Shown: positions 35,275-45,087, counted from the first letter of the stretch. The stretch is 64,000 nt of DNA from G039954875 sp047528275 (GCA_047528275.1 CP180023.1:186001-250000); one strand, 5' to 3'. Notes: generated by a model not told the origin, from the sequence alone. Program-made: numbers and translations.

Positions 35275-36699
35275 ATGTTGTGTATGAAAGAAGAATTTTT
35301 TTTTAATGATGAATTGATCGCACGTTTTAAGACGATGATCAAAGAGAAGCGGGTCAGTTATTTTGACCCTGGAGAATTTGCGGATATCATCATGTATTAT
35401 CTAGATCTTTCTGATCTAGAATATGCAGCTAAGGCATTGTCTTTGGCCAAGACTCAACATCCGTATGATGCTGAGATCAAGATCAGAGAAGCCGAAGTGT
35501 TTTTGGCTTATGGTAACTTGCCTGAGGCAGTACAACTGATCGAAGAGTTGAAACATATCGTCCCGAATCATACCGACTTCCTCATTATGCAAGCAAAATA
35601 TTGGTCTTTGTCTAGAGCATCACTCAAGGCTATATCTTTTTACAAAGAAGCTTTGAAAAATGCTGAAGATGAGAATTATCTCTATAGTAGTATTGGTGAT
35701 GAGTACCTCCGTATTCAAGAGATTAGGAAGGCGTTGTATCATTTTAAAAAGGCTTTGGAATTCTATCCAAGAGATGAATATGCTTTTTATTCTTGTATCC
35801 AATGTTTTGATGAAATCCACCTTTATAAAGAATGTGTTCATTTTTTAAATCAGTACCTTGATATACAACCCTATTCTGAGGTGGCTTGGTTTCAATTGGG
35901 ATTGAAACAACTTAAGTTGAAAAATTATCACGAGGCTCATGTAGCATTTGATTACGCTATTGTTATTGATAATACTTTTTTGAATGCTTATGATCAAAAA
36001 GCCAGATGCCTTGAGCAGATGCATAGGTACAATGAAGCGATCAAGGTTTATGAAGAAGCCTTTCATTTAGAAAAATCCCCTGCCCTGGCTTATTTTAAGA
36101 TTGGTTTGTGCTATAATAAGATGGAAGAACCTTTAAGAGCTTTACGGTTTTTTCAGCAAGCCATTTATGGAGACCCTCAGTTGGAGAAATCTTGGTCTCA
36201 ATCTGCATTCATCTATGAGCGTTTTGGAAATTATCAGAAAGCCCTTTGTTATTTGAGTAAAGCTATAGATTTGAGCAGGAACAATTTGATTTATTGGAAA
36301 CATTCGGTTTATCTCAACCTCCAATTGGGTTATTATGAAGAAGCCATCATCGCATATCAAAAAATATTACAATTGCAACCTGATTGGTATGATCATTGGA
36401 TGAATTGTTCCAAACTTTTGATGAAAGTAGGTGATTATCATCAGGTGATCAAATTGTTGAAGAAAGCTTTTAATAAGTTTGGTAAATTTGGAGAGTTGAA
36501 TTATTATATTTCATGTTGTTACTTCCTGATTAAACAGGAAAAAGAAGGTCTTATCGAGTTAGCCAAAGCTATAGAAGCAGCTCCTGAGCTTTGTAAAGTC
36601 GTAATGAGTAAATATCCTTTTATTTTCAGGAAAAATTTGGTAAAAAAATTCCTCACAAAATTTCACTTCTCATCTGAAGGAGATAAGCGTCTATTCTGA
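35275..36699 (+). CDS. Tetratricopeptide-repeat protein
   Basis: This 474-residue protein consists almost entirely of degenerate TPR units, for example YLYSSIGDEYLRIQEIRKAL, AWFQLGLKQLKLKNYHEAHV, AYDQKARCLEQMHRYNEAIK and AYFKIGLCYNKMEEPLRALR, with spacing of about 34 residues. There is no signal peptide or membrane segment, so it is probably cytoplasmic. Similar large TPR proteins with an N-terminal 'F--GE-AD-I-YYLDL' segment are conserved in Bacteroidota without a known role. It starts 15 bases after glmM and is likely co-transcribed. A second ATG three codons in is possible. Confidence 0.85.
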   Translation: MLCMKEEFFFNDELIARFKTMIKEKRVSYFDPGEFADIIMYYLDLSDLEYAAKALSLAKTQHPYDAEIKIREAEVFLAYGNLPEAVQLIEELKHIVPNHTDFLIMQAKYWSLSRASLKAISFYKEALKNAEDENYLYSSIGDEYLRIQEIRKALYHFKKALEFYPRDEYAFYSCIQCFDEIHLYKECVHFLNQYLDIQPYSEVAWFQLGLKQLKLKNYHEAHVAFDYAIVIDNTFLNAYDQKARCLEQMHRYNEAIKVYEEAFHLEKSPALAYFKIGLCYNKMEEPLRALRFFQQAIYGDPQLEKSWSQSAFIYERFGNYQKALCYLSKAIDLSRNNLIYWKHSVYLNLQLGYYEEAIIAYQKILQLQPDWYDHWMNCSKLLMKVGDYHQVIKLLKKAFNKFGKFGELNYYISCCYFLIKQEKEGLIELAKAIEAAPELCKVVMSKYPFIFRKNLVKKFLTKFHFSSEGDKRLF

Positions 36700-36736
36700 T
36701 CAAATCAGATCATTTCTCTAGAATGAGAGAAATTTT

Positions 36737-36744
36737 TATATTTG
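36737..36744 (+). promoter_or_regulatory. Bacteroidota -7 promoter element for rplS
   Basis: TATATTTG matches TAnnTTTG. Transcription would start near 36750, leaving a leader of about 55 bases before the rplS ATG at 36805. The leader can form a small hairpin: GTAAG (36757-36761) opposite CTTAC near 36785, with GGG/CCC pairs inside. Whether that is regulatory is unknown. Confidence 0.5.
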
Positions 36745-36804
36745 CGATGGATCCTGTAAGGGTAAATACTGCCCGTCTTGTCTTACTAATACATTTTAGT
36801 GATT

Positions 36805-37155
36805 ATGGAGATTTTACTCAAATATGTTCAAGAAAAGTATATCGAGAAAAAGGATTTTCCGGTGTTTAATGCTGGGGATACTATTACGGTGTATTATGAA
36901 ATCAAGGAGGGTGATAAAACCCGTACACAGTCCCTTAGAGGGGTGGTTATTCAGCGTAGGGGGGAAGGTGCTACAACAACTTTTACCGTGCGTAAGATGA
37001 GTGGAGACATTGGTGTAGAACGTATTTTTGTTTTAAGCCAGCCTTCTATTCAAAAAATTGAGGTCAATAAGCAAGGGAAAGTTCGTAAAGCTAGGATTTA
37101 TTATTTCCGTAAGCTAAGAGGTAAGAAGGCCCGTATCAAGGAAAAGCAATATTAA
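36805..37155 (+). CDS. rplS: 50S ribosomal protein L19
   Basis: L19 lies at the 30S-50S interface. The 116-residue protein shows FPVFNAGDTITVYYEIKEGD, the RTQSLRGVVIQRRGEGATTT motif, FTVRKMSGDIGVERIFVLSQ and the basic tail KVRKARIYYFRKLRGKKARI. The length is standard. I use the ATG at 36805; a GTG two codons earlier is less likely. It has its own promoter element and a strong terminator, so it is a single-gene unit. Confidence 0.97.
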   Translation: MEILLKYVQEKYIEKKDFPVFNAGDTITVYYEIKEGDKTRTQSLRGVVIQRRGEGATTTFTVRKMSGDIGVERIFVLSQPSIQKIEVNKQGKVRKARIYYFRKLRGKKARIKEKQY

Positions 37156-37185
37156 TCTCTTTGGGTACAGAGAATAAGAGTTTAG

Positions 37186-37211
37186 ACTGCCTCGGTGGGA
37201 GGCAGTTTTTT
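37186..37211 (+). terminator. Rho-independent terminator of rplS
   Basis: ACTGCCTC (37186-37193) pairs perfectly with GAGGCAGT (37199-37206) around a 5-base loop and runs into TTTTTT. It lies 30 bases after the rplS stop. Confidence 0.9.
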
Positions 37212-37320
37212 ATGATTTAAGTTAGAATAACTACTACTAAAGGATAACTTTTTTGAATTTATTACATCTCCTTTGGAGATTTATTTTTATTTACTGAGGT
37301 ATTTTTCATGAAAATTTAAA

Positions 37321-37349
37321 AAAAGAGAAGGTATTATCTTCTCTTTTTT
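37321..37349. terminator. Second, probably bidirectional hairpin terminator
   Basis: AAAAGAGAAG (37321-37330) pairs with CTTCTCTTTT (37338-37347) around a 7-base loop, with A and T runs on either side. On the minus strand it lies about 30 bases after the stop of the small exported protein gene, so it can end that transcript and back up the rplS terminator. Confidence 0.75.
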
Positions 37350-37380
37350 GTCTAGTAATGATGCTTTAAATAGTGAATGC

Positions 37381-37635
37381 TTATTGATTTTGCTCAACTT
37401 TTTCTATCTCTTTAGCTTTTTCTTCGCTGGGAGTAGTGGTAGTTTCTTTACTTTTTACACTCTCTTCGGCAGGTGTAGTAGTTTGGTCTGATTGGGTTTC
37501 ATTAGTAGTTGCTTCAGTAGTTGTAGTTTGTTCTACAGGAGTTTCTGTGCTTTCAGCTTTTTCAAAACATGTTTTAGCAGATAGAACTACTACTAAAATA
37601 AATGCTGCTGAGATGATTTTTAGATTTTTCATCAT
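37381..37635 (-). CDS. Small exported Thr/Glu-rich protein
   Basis: The 84-residue protein starts MMKNLKIISAAFILVVVLSA, a good signal peptide, followed directly by KTCFEKAES; the cysteine is not in a perfect lipobox (LSAKTC), so lipidation is uncertain. The mature part is low complexity with repeated TTTT and E/K blocks (PVEQTTTTEATTNETQ, KSKETTTTPSEEKAKE), predicted disordered. I recognise no family. It is flanked by a strong hairpin terminator, which supports a real gene. Threonine-rich exported peptides can act as surface or spacer proteins, but that is speculation. Confidence 0.55.
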   Translation of the reverse strand: MMKNLKIISAAFILVVVLSAKTCFEKAESTETPVEQTTTTEATTNETQSDQTTTPAEESVKSKETTTTPSEEKAKEIEKVEQNQ

Positions 37636-37639
37636 GTTA

Positions 37640-38440
37640 AAGTGTTACAATTAGATTTCCTTGGCAAATTTATACAAAAAATTGAAATGAAAAAATGAAT
37701 AAAATAAACATTTTGTCCCATTGTAAAGAGTATTTTAATATATTTATATCAAAATCCAATAGGGTATTAATCAGTTGGATCTTTGTATAATTTCTTAATT
37801 CTAAGGAATTTTATATCACTTCTTTTATTTTTTTTAGCCAGAAGGTGGGTTCTTTGTATGCTTTTCAATAGTGATTGATGTTGGGTATACCATTCTTTCC
37901 CATTGAAAACTAAGATGTTGTTGTAAGAGGTGACTATCACATATCCTTTTTTTATGATGATGATCTCTGTATTTTTAGGCAGGTTACGGGTCAGTTTTTA
38001 AAAGTAGATCTGTTGGTGTATTTGTAGCGGTAGTCAATGGTATCGTAGTGAACGATCTTCCATCTTTGGATGTCTCTTTTTTGATAGTGTTCGAAGAAAA
38101 TGGTTTCTGTGGTATGGGCATAGACAATCTGATATTTGACCAATTCAGTTTGATAAATATTAGGGATGTGTAGATGATCTTGGATATTTATAAAGTTATT
38201 TGTTCTGAATAGTTTTTTTTTCTAGAGGGATTTATTCGTTCATTATTTAGTTCAAGATGAGATATTTTTTCTTTCAATATTTTAATACTTTCAATAATTT
38301 CCATGATATTTTGTAACATATTTATCGTTTTTTGATTATTTTATATAATAGTATAAATTTTTACTGCATTCATGATAAATAGTCTTTTTTTAGATGATAA
38401 AATATTTTTTTCTTATTTGAATTGGATTAGTAAATTATTT
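37640..38440 (-). pseudogene. Unidentified degenerate coding region
   Basis: About 800 bases without an intact gene. Between about 37780 and 38200 the minus strand reads like a protein: PNIYQTELVKYQIVYAHTTE, TIFFEHYQKRDIQRWKIVHY, DTIDYRYKYTNRSTF, then after frame changes EIIIIKKGYVIVTSYNNILV and FNGKEWYTQHQSLLKSIQRT. The composition is that of a real protein with mixed beta/helix content; I cannot assign it to a family. The remainder (38220-38440) is AT-rich upstream sequence of amiD. Confidence 0.45.
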
Positions 38441-38442
38441 AT

Positions 38443-38450
38443 ATATTTGC
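38443..38450 (+). promoter_or_regulatory. Bacteroidota -7 promoter element for amiD
   Basis: TATATTTG matches TAnnTTTG, with a TTTG at 38417-38420, 22 bases upstream, as a possible -33 box. The element ends 24 bases before the amiD ATG, so the leader would be short. Confidence 0.55.
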
Positions 38451-38474
38451 TTTAATCTAAAAATAGAGTAGGCT

Positions 38475-39341
38475 ATGGTTTCAAGATTATTTTTTTCTTT
38501 ATCATGGATTTTTAGAGGTGTATGTTTTTTTTTTGTTTTGGCTTTTTTATCTTCTTGTGGAACAGCAGTTCGGTCTGTTCCGGATAGGCTTCTTTTTTCT
38601 TTCAGTATTGATAAAAGTTATCCAGCAAAGTATTTTAATGAGAGGGTTCGCTTTTTAGTGATGCATTATACAGCAGTAGATTTTGAGAAGTCTTTGAAGA
38701 TTCTGACGGAAAAACGGGTGAGCTCTCATTATCTGATACCTGATACTCCTGTGCATGGGCGTCATGAAATTTTTCTTTTACTGAAGGAAGATTTGAGGGC
38801 TTGGCACGCTGGAGTGAGTTATTGGCAAAACAGAACGAATCTGAATGATACTTCTATTGGTATAGAAGTCGTCAATTTAGGTTATGAAGATCTTTCTAGT
38901 GGGCGTCGATGGTTTTCATTTACCGATTATCAAATCCAGATTATAGCTGAGTTAGCTAAGGATATCATCAAACGATATGGTATTAATCCGACAGCTGTGG
39001 TAGGTCATAGCGATATCGCTCCAGGTCGGAAGGTTGATCCTGGTCCTTTGTTCCCTTGGAAAAAGTTGGCAGAGCAAGGTGTAGGAGCTTGGTATAATGA
39101 GGTACGGGTACAACAATTGAAAAATAGTCTTCAAGGACAGAAAATAGATATCCGTTCTTTGCAGCAAGATTTGAAGAAATATGGCTATCAGATAGAGGAG
39201 ACGGGTGAGATTGATGAACAGACGAAGGTAGTCGTTCGTGCTTTTCAAATGCATTTCCGTCAGAGTGATTTTTCAGGAGATCCGGATGCTGAGACAGTAG
39301 CCATTCTTAAAAACTTGATCGAAAAATATCGTAGTTCTTGA
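38475..39341 (+). CDS. amiD: N-acetylmuramoyl-L-alanine amidase, AmiD-like lipoprotein
   Basis: AmiD is an outer-membrane lipoprotein that cleaves the amide between MurNAc and L-Ala. The 288-residue protein has a signal peptide and lipobox ending FLSSCG (Cys28), an Amidase_2 domain with the zinc ligands in FLVMHYTA (His64) and VVGHSDIAPGRKVDPG (His and Asp), the substrate loop SSHYLIPD, and a C-terminal peptidoglycan-binding domain (about residues 215-285: IRSLQQDLKKYGYQIEETGE and RAFQMHFRQ). Domain order and length match E. coli AmiD (276). It is intact although several other murein genes here are dead, so it may serve wall recycling, division or an action on foreign murein. Confidence 0.93.
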   Translation: MVSRLFFSLSWIFRGVCFFFVLAFLSSCGTAVRSVPDRLLFSFSIDKSYPAKYFNERVRFLVMHYTAVDFEKSLKILTEKRVSSHYLIPDTPVHGRHEIFLLLKEDLRAWHAGVSYWQNRTNLNDTSIGIEVVNLGYEDLSSGRRWFSFTDYQIQIIAELAKDIIKRYGINPTAVVGHSDIAPGRKVDPGPLFPWKKLAEQGVGAWYNEVRVQQLKNSLQGQKIDIRSLQQDLKKYGYQIEETGEIDEQTKVVVRAFQMHFRQSDFSGDPDAETVAILKNLIEKYRSS

Positions 39342-39715
39342 AAACTAGTAGTATTCTGATGGCTATTGAGTGTATGCAATTAAATTACATGAATATTTTT
39401 AATCTTTCGTAAGAAATTTTAAGAAATATTATCTATTTTTGAGGATGATTTATTTTTTTTGATTCATATTTTATGTGAAACTTAAAGTTTGTAAATTTTT
39501 AATAGGAGGGGTAGTGTTACTTTTATTGTGTATGGATTATATCTTTGTCTTGATATTTGTCAGGGATAGATTCTAATTGCCTGCTCGGTTGTTTTGTTTT
39601 CCCAAAAGCCATAGAGGCCTTTATCGTTCAAATCAAAAATAAAGTTTTTTACTATGATGATTTGTAGGTTGTTGTATCATTAGATAATTGAATTTCTCGA
39701 AATTTTAGATAATGA

Positions 39716-41102
39716 TTATTCCCCCACTGGGGGAAGGTACCATCTTCAAGCTCTTTATGAGTATCATCTCCCAAATTTTAAAGTTTATCATCGGTACCCA
39801 TAACGTATATGCTATAGTCATCAGCGGTTATTTGTTTGATTTTTATCCAATCGAAGGGTACCTACTAAGGTAGGTGGGTTAGTCTACATATGGGTTGAGT
39901 ATTCATTGTATTAGTCAGAAGTATCGTATCTGAGTTGATTTTTTATTTCATCCCCAACCACCTGTATAGCTTGCCATATGTTCCTATAACATATGGAGCT
40001 GGAAACGTCGGCAGCGACTTGTATAGCTTTTATATCTTGAGGTAGTAGTATTTTTTTTGAGAATTATCTTATTTTCAGTAGTACCATCTCCTAGTTGCTT
40101 GCCTTTATTATTCCCCCAACTGTAGGGGTTACCATCAGTTCTTGTAATTAGGATATTGGACCAACCAATAGCTAGATGTACAGGTTTTTTGTTGCGTTGA
40201 GGAGTGAAATTTTATAGGTATTATTTTGGATTTTCTATTATCTCCATTTTATTTTATTTGATTGTTTTCCAAACCATAGAGATTATTATCATTGGTTATA
40301 GTAAATCCATCATCTTCAGTTATCTGTAGGGTTTTTATTCCCTGAAGTAATAGTATTTTTATAGTTTTCGGTTTGTTTGTGGTGGTATTGCCTCCTTCTT
40401 GACCATGTGCATCCTCTATTAAGGCATATAAGTTGTCGTCATCGCTAATGATATAATTAGTATTGCCTTTAGAAACCACTTGTATGGGTTTACTTTTGAA
40501 GGTAATACATTTTTTAGTGTTTGATTCCCAGTATTTTATTGAATTTATAACTTACCCCTATCCGATTTATCATTCAATATAAGAAGAATTTGTTGAACTC
40601 TGGTTGATAGGATTTTGGCAGAAGAGTTGATGTAATTTCCGTGTATTTGATGGTGAAGATGCATGTTTCTATCCTATACTCGAAAGAGCCAGCTTTTTGG
40701 GGAATACCTATAGTTTCAAATTGTACATCTTCCATATCTATTTTATTTAAGCCTTCTTGTGTAAGAAAGTAGACACCATTTGACGTATTACTTTTTGTAG
40801 TATCTCGGTTCATTCACCTTTAGATTGATTTTTATGAAGTTTTAGTGATTTATAGTCCTCTCTTTATTGAATACTATGTTTATTTTATCATGATTGACGC
40901 AATTGAAGAAATATTTGGCTTTCAGGTTATTATTTTCTGTACACATACAATTGGAAATTAGGGCTAAGCAATCTGCCCATTGGTGCCCCCTGTGATAGCG
41001 TAGATACTTTTTTTTATCGTCGTCGAATACTATGGTGGATTTTACGAGGCTTTGGAAGTTGGGTTTTTCTACATTTTCAGCTTTGTCAATGATGGGTAGC
41101 AT
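39716..41102 (-). pseudogene. RCC1-repeat protein pseudogene, copy A
   Basis: The N-terminal module (from 41102) reads NFQSLVKSTIVFDDDKKKYL and ADCLALISNCMCTENNNLKA. A second block follows (TKSNTSNGVYFLTQEGLNKI, 40813 down). The C-terminal part has RCC1-type repeats in broken frames: VSKGNTNYIISDDDNLYALI, TLQITEDDGFTITNDNNLYG, AIGWSNILITRTDGNPYSWG with NNKGKQLGDGTTENK, and QITADDYSIYVMGTDDKL. The motif 'I..G...-I-.DG.LY.WG.N..GQLG' is that of RCC1 blades, which form seven-bladed propellers. No signal peptide was identified with certainty. Many stops and frame changes. Copy B at 62180 shares the N-terminal module. RCC1 proteins in symbionts are often considered host-directed, but that is inference. 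Confidence 0.75.
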
Positions 41103-41718
41103 GACTCCGTATTGTTTATCAATTATTCAGAGGTCCGGGTATTGATTTGAAAGACTTCTTGAGATATTTCGATATTGATCCCTATTTGATTATAAATAAT
41201 TGATCCTTAAAATATAAAATAAGAAATAATTAATTGGTTCATAATAAAAAAAATTAATAGATTAATAATATTTAATGTAAAATAATTCCCATCTCTTTAT
41301 AAGTTATTAATAAATAAAATTAATATATATTAATTAATATTTTTTTTAAATCATGAAAAATGTGTTTTTTATTAATAGATGATATATTATATTGGGAATC
41401 AAACTCATATAATCATGCATAACTTTACTACAGGCTACAAAAAAAATAAAGGTGCTGAGAAACTTTTTAAGTGTACAATGTAAAACTGATTTGCTAGGCT
41501 TTTTCCGATTGGCTATTTTGATAGGATTTTTCAAATAAATAGAAGATTTTTTGTTAAAAAAATCTAGTAAACTACATCATACTACTATTACTTGTTTACC
41601 CTTGCTATGTTCCTACCCTGGAGAGTTCGGTGTGGACTGGTTCTACAAGATTTACCAGTGATGAGTATCAAAACTTTTCCTCGCGATTTTTCTATCTTTA
41701 TCAGCTAAAGTACCTCAG
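41103..41718. other. AT-rich gap with a small ORF of doubtful nature
   Basis: Roughly 600 bases of very AT-rich sequence. On the minus strand 41346-41534 encodes 62 residues containing a signal-like stretch (LKKFLSTFIFFVACSKVMHD). It could be the eroded export signal of the adjacent RCC1-type gene or another small lipoprotein, but nothing confirms it. No RNA or repeat recognised. Confidence 0.4.
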
Positions 41719-42246
41719 ATGAATACAGCATTACCGATCAAAGGAGGGGTCTTGTTGATTTGTATCACGATCATTATCTTTCTCTGCGTATATTTTCCCT
41801 TCCGAGATGGGGATTATTTCATGACCTCTATCCGTGTCAATGCTTTTATTATCACACCTCTGTATGCAGTATTTGCTGTGTACATCGTCTACCGGGAGAG
41901 AAAAAAACGTTCAAATTTTTCGTTGCTTCAATCCTTTAGTCTTCCCTTTTTGACGCTTTGGATTGGGGGTATACTGTCGTTGGTATTGATCTTTTTATTT
42001 TTCAATCTTTGGGGTTGGGAGGACGCTAAATTTTTGAAGGAGGGCATCATTTGCAATTGGTTTGAGCAACACAGGGCTGAAATGATCCAAGAATATGGCT
42101 TACTTGCTTACGAAGAGCGGATCGCTGCGATACGCACCAGCAACCTTTTCAACTTTTGGACTTTTTTGATTTGTTCTCTGTTTTGCACATTGTACTATTT
42201 TGTACTTTCTGTATTGATTGGATTTTTTTTCAGAAAAGTGGTTTAA
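41719..42246 (+). CDS. DUF4199-like membrane protein
   Basis: The 175-residue protein has four membrane helices: about 9-27 (GVLLICITIIIFLCVYF), 40-58, 73-95 (LPFLTLWIGGILSLVLIFLF) and 147-172. Between helices 3 and 4 lies a charged region with ...ERIAAIRTSNLFNFW. This topology matches DUF4199 proteins of Bacteroidota, whose role is unknown. The frame is intact. It precedes a dead GIN-domain gene and the phosphohexomutase gene on the same strand. Confidence 0.6.
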   Translation: MNTALPIKGGVLLICITIIIFLCVYFPFRDGDYFMTSIRVNAFIITPLYAVFAVYIVYRERKKRSNFSLLQSFSLPFLTLWIGGILSLVLIFLFFNLWGWEDAKFLKEGIICNWFEQHRAEMIQEYGLLAYEERIAAIRTSNLFNFWTFLICSLFCTLYYFVLSVLIGFFFRKVV

Positions 42247-42327
42247 TGAATTACTCAAGAACCATATCAAAAAAAATCCTCTTTAAAGAGATAAAACTAA
42301 ATTTGTTCCAACAATAACAAAACCATC

Positions 42328-43044
42328 CGTATAAAAATCATTTATCATCTTTATTGGATATTCCTCACGAGCCTCATTGTGGTCTCCTGTGAATAAAAAC
42401 TCCAAGGAGAATTCCTAGTGAAAGAGGAAAGAATAACTTTTGGCGATTTCAAGATCATTGAAATTAGTGGGAAATTTAATATATTTCTCACACAGGGAAA
42501 TAGCACCATTACTGTCTTGAGAATGAATAAAAATCTACTGAAGAATACCAAAATCAAAGTCCGTCTAGGTAAACTCAAATTCGATCCGAAGGAATCCAGT
42601 GAAGCTTTTTGATGCTTACGAGATCTATATCACCCCAAAAGACCTGAACGAGATCCATTTGGAGGATGCTGTACAACTGAGTATACAAGAGCCATTTACC
42701 AGGTACAACATTTATCTTCATATCAAAGGATCTACTAAGCTCAATGGGGATTGGTCTCTAAAATTACTATATTCAAAGCCCGTGATGATCCGAGATCCAA
42801 ATCAAAGGGACCTACCAAGACGCTTAGTATTAGATCAGAATATCATGCAGAGATCAAAGTTGGTAAATTTGCTGCTACAGAGGCTGACTTTGATATTCAA
42901 GACAACGCAAGTGTAATCCTTAATGTAGACAAAAAACTCAAAGGTATATCCAAATAGTAATCTAGTTTTCAAGTATATAGGAGATACCAAAAAGGATTAT
43001 AAAACCAATGATAGAGTGGAAGTCACAAAACAACAACTCTCCTA
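42328..43044 (+). pseudogene. GIN-domain (DUF2807) lipoprotein pseudogene
   Basis: It begins with a signal peptide and lipobox (WIFLTSLIVVSCE) lacking an ATG, then a stop at once. It goes on VKEERITFGDFKIIEISGKF, NIFLTQGNSTITVLRMNKNL, IKVRLGKLKF, then in a second frame DAYEIYITPKDLNEIHLEDA, NIYLHIKGSTKLNGDWSLK, and in a third EYHAEIKVGKFAATEADFDI, ASVILNVDKKLKG and finally VFKYIGDTKKDYKTNDRVEV ending at 43044. The repeated beta-strand pattern ('F--I-ISG-FN-YLTQG') is diagnostic of GIN proteins. Several frameshifts and a nonsense codon kill it. The next gene's ATG follows its last stop directly. Confidence 0.8.
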
Positions 43045-44760
43045 ATGAACGATGCAATGCAAAGGGCTTATAAGTGGCTCTCAGAATCCTACGATGCGGC
43101 TACACGACAAGAAGTAAAAAATCTGATCGAGACTCAGTCAGATCAACTCGTCGATGCTTTCTACAAAGACATCGAATTCGGTACTGGGGGTATGAGGGGC
43201 GTCATGGGGGTAGGTACCAACCGTATAAATCGATATACCGTAGGTACCGCTACTCTGGGATTAGCCAGACATTTGAAAAAACAATTTCCCCAAAAAACCT
43301 TGAGTGTGGCCATTGCTTACGATGTGCGACAGAATAGCAGTCTCTTTGCCCAAACAGCAGCTTCCATACTTTCGACAGAGCAAATTAAAGTGTACTTATT
43401 TGAGACGTTTCGACCTACTCCTGAACTCTCTTATGCAGTACGTCGATTAGATTGTCAAGCTGGTATCGTATTGACGGCTTCTCATAACCCACCCGAGTAC
43501 AATGGCTATAAAGTTTATGGACAAGACGGATCACAAGTCGTAGCATCAGATGATCAAGACATCATGTATGAGATTCAAAAGATCCGTGTAGAAGACCTTT
43601 CCTTTGAGTCGGAGCCCTCACTGATCCATTCTATTGGATCAGAGATGGACAAGGCTTTCATAAAGGCTTGTGTCAAACATGCTTCTTTCACCTCCGAAGG
43701 AAAAAAGGAATTGAGAATCGTCTTCACCTCACTACATGGTACTTCAGTTGCTATCATACCTGAAGCTTTTCGCCAGGCAGGTTTTGAAAAAGTATTTCTT
43801 GTGGAGGATCAGGCTGTTCCTGACGGAAAATTTTCTACTGTAGCCTCTCCTAATCCAGAGGATCCAAAAGCTTTTTCCATGGCATTGACCTTGGCCGAAG
43901 CACGACAAGCCGATATCGTTCTGGGTGCAGACCCAGACGCAGACCGCTTGGGAGTGGCTACACGTGACGAAGCGGGAAAAATGACTTTACTAAATGGTAA
44001 TCAGACCAATACACTACTCGTCTACTATCTTTTGGAACGTTGGAAAGAACAAGGCCATTTGAGAGAAAAAACGTTCATCGCTTCTACCGTAGTGAGCTCC
44101 GACATCTTCTTAGACTTGGCAAAGGTATTCGGCGTGACTTGTAAGATCAGCTTGACTGGTTTCAAATGGATTGCACAATTGATCCGCGAGGCTGAAGGGA
44201 AAGAAAAGTTCATCGGAGGAGGTGAAGAAAGTTTCGGATTTATGGTAGGCGATTTTGTACGGGACAAAGATTCGGTTGCCCCTATGTTGCTGATTTCCGA
44301 AATAGCAGCTGTAGCCAAGGCCCGTGGCAGTACTCTCCATGAAAAACTATTACAAATCTATACGAAAATAGGATGCTATCAAGAGCAGCTGGTTTCTCTC
44401 ATCCGTAAAGGAGTTGATGGCGCTTCTGAGATTGCGCAAATGATCAAGCAATGGCGAGAACATCCACCTAAGAAAATCGGTGGAACGAGAATGATCTCTA
44501 TCGAAGATTATCAATCTAGCATCAAAAAGGACTTACTCACTGGTACAGAGTACCCTATCACCCTACCCCAATCAAATATGTTGATCTATCGCACAGAAGA
44601 CTGCACAAAGATCGCCATGCGTCCTTCAGGTACCGAACCGAAGATCAAGTTCTATTTCAGTACAAAGGCACCCCTAAACCGGACGGAGGATTATTCTTCG
44701 GTAAAAAATACTTTGGATGCTAAAATTCAAAATATTATTCGGGAGATGAAACTTTTATAA
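43045..44760 (+). CDS. Alpha-D-phosphohexomutase (phosphoglucomutase/phosphomannomutase, PgcA type)
   Basis: This 571-residue enzyme moves phosphate between C6 and C1 of hexoses, linking glycolysis to sugar-nucleotide synthesis. Motifs: IEFGTGGMRGVMGVGTNRIN (N-terminal substrate loop), the phosphoserine loop VLTASHNPPEYNGYKVYGQD, the metal loop LGADPDADRLGVA, the sugar-binding GGEESFGF and the phosphate loop AMRPSGTEPKIKFYF. Length and layout match the longer Firmicutes/Bacteroidota PgcA class. It differs from glmM at 33868, so both mutases are kept. Start at 43045 immediately after the dead GIN gene. Confidence 0.93.
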   Translation: MNDAMQRAYKWLSESYDAATRQEVKNLIETQSDQLVDAFYKDIEFGTGGMRGVMGVGTNRINRYTVGTATLGLARHLKKQFPQKTLSVAIAYDVRQNSSLFAQTAASILSTEQIKVYLFETFRPTPELSYAVRRLDCQAGIVLTASHNPPEYNGYKVYGQDGSQVVASDDQDIMYEIQKIRVEDLSFESEPSLIHSIGSEMDKAFIKACVKHASFTSEGKKELRIVFTSLHGTSVAIIPEAFRQAGFEKVFLVEDQAVPDGKFSTVASPNPEDPKAFSMALTLAEARQADIVLGADPDADRLGVATRDEAGKMTLLNGNQTNTLLVYYLLERWKEQGHLREKTFIASTVVSSDIFLDLAKVFGVTCKISLTGFKWIAQLIREAEGKEKFIGGGEESFGFMVGDFVRDKDSVAPMLLISEIAAVAKARGSTLHEKLLQIYTKIGCYQEQLVSLIRKGVDGASEIAQMIKQWREHPPKKIGGTRMISIEDYQSSIKKDLLTGTEYPITLPQSNMLIYRTEDCTKIAMRPSGTEPKIKFYFSTKAPLNRTEDYSSVKNTLDAKIQNIIREMKLL

Positions 44761-45087
44761 AGGCTAGTTGATGGAAAGCTATTTTTTTAACAAGTAAAAT
44801 CATCTAATGATGTGAAATTTATATTCACACGCTATATTTGGATATTAATTTTTTGTTGTTTAATGTTTATCCTCATTAACGTACTTCTTTTTAATTCAGA
44901 GGATGTTGCTCATTTATTCTATTCAAATTTAATGGTTTGCAATTCTGATTATACGAGCAAGATCTTGTAAACCTCTCCAACGAAGAAGCTTTTAATAGGT
45001 ATGAACTTTTGACTTAATTAACCGATATAAATGTATAATCGATAGGAATAAATCTCGATTTCATTTTGAAAAATAGTCATCGTTTGT
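44761..45087. other. Intergenic, nothing identified
   Basis: About 330 bases between the phosphohexomutase and the tRNA gene promoter. AT-rich, with short reading frames only. No convincing terminator hairpin or RNA structure recognised. Confidence 0.5.
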
